Source: Acidimicrobiales bacterium (lineage in GTDB: Bacteria; Actinomycetota; Acidimicrobiia; Acidimicrobiales; Palsa-688). Taken from it: 13,099 nt of DNA. The stretch is from the NCBI GenBank assembly GCA_030039575.1, contig JASHVH010000483.1, positions 1-13,099 on the forward strand, read 5' to 3'. The notes under the pieces are model-generated. The model ran no database searches. It was not told the DNA's origin and saw only the letters and a list, made by a program, of their open reading frames with translations. Numbering within the stretch: the stretch's first letter is position 1; the number at the start of each line of letters is the position of its first letter. The translations under genes were made by a program, and so were the position numbers. Positions 13,064 to 13,099 of this stretch are shown piece by piece.

Positions 13064-13099
13064 ATGACGGTCGAGTTCGACAAAGCGGCCGAAGATTTT
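13064..13099 (+). CDS. First codons of a further gene, possibly a VOC/glyoxalase-like protein
   Basis: ATG at 13064 opens MTVEFDKAAEDF, which runs off the window edge. The sequence resembles N-termini I associate with VOC-superfamily proteins, but 12 residues cannot prove it. There is no strong ribosome binding site before it. The 241 bp between the DUF4242 start and this ATG (12823-13063) show no other convincing gene. Confidence 0.3.
   Translation, partial: MTVEFDKAAEDF

Noticed and set aside
12882..13067. 61-codon plus-strand frame before the last partial gene
   Set aside because: There is no ribosome binding site, the composition is like random high-GC frames, and it overlaps the more likely ATG at 13064.
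1..13099. CRISPR array, tRNA, rRNA, insertion sequence or prophage
   Set aside because: No regularly spaced repeats beyond the 15-bp tandem, no cloverleaf or rRNA motifs, and no transposase or integrase motifs in any frame.

Overview
The window is high-GC, densely coded DNA with GTG and TTG start codons, GGAGG-type ribosome binding sites and Tat/Sec-exported proteins. Together with families such as DUF4242/SCO4226-like, GYD and DyP/EfeB, this points to a chromosomal segment of a soil-type actinobacterium, possibly an Acidimicrobiia-like lineage (inference). I see no transposase, integrase, phage gene, CRISPR array, tRNA or rRNA.

Layout. (1) 1-1761: the C-terminus of a GNAT acetyltransferase, ending inside a 15-bp tandem repeat; a convergent class I SAM methyltransferase on the minus strand; and, divergent from that, an aldo/keto reductase on the plus strand. 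(2) 2021-5284: a likely two-gene plus-strand unit. It encodes an 830-residue secreted protein made of several beta-sandwich-like repeats plus a duplicated two-part C-terminal module, followed 24 bp later by an exported M15-type peptidoglycan peptidase. This is the least familiar part of the window and the best candidate for something undescribed. (3) 5341-10185, all minus strand: a large secreted phosphoesterase (phospholipase C/acid phosphatase superfamily) with a C-terminal IPT/TIG domain, then its terminator hairpin, then an efeO-efeB pair (membrane-anchored cupredoxin-imelysin protein and Tat-exported DyP peroxidase) whose ends overlap or nearly overlap. No EfeU permease gene is adjacent. 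(4) 10186-10657: a 472-bp non-coding stretch with a 9-bp direct repeat (12-bp period) and an imperfect palindrome. (5) 10658-13099: small single-domain genes. These are a GYD-domain protein and a PfpI/DJ-1-like protein on minus, a SnoaL/NTF2-like protein on plus, a DUF4242 nickel-binding-like protein on minus, and the first codons of a further plus-strand gene.

Regulation. The clearest regulatory signal is a 25-bp perfect palindrome (12-bp arms, one central base) at 11880-11904, between the divergent PfpI-like and SnoaL-like genes. Strong hairpins sit at gene ends at 8070-8106, 11131-11186 and 12529-12548, with a small GNRA-type hairpin at 5316-5329.

How the genes fit together (inference): the central block is a cell-envelope and extracellular set (wall peptidase, repeat-rich surface protein, phosphate-releasing esterase, iron/heme handling by EfeO and EfeB). 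The flanks hold small oxidoreductase, stress and catabolic proteins with no demonstrable common pathway.
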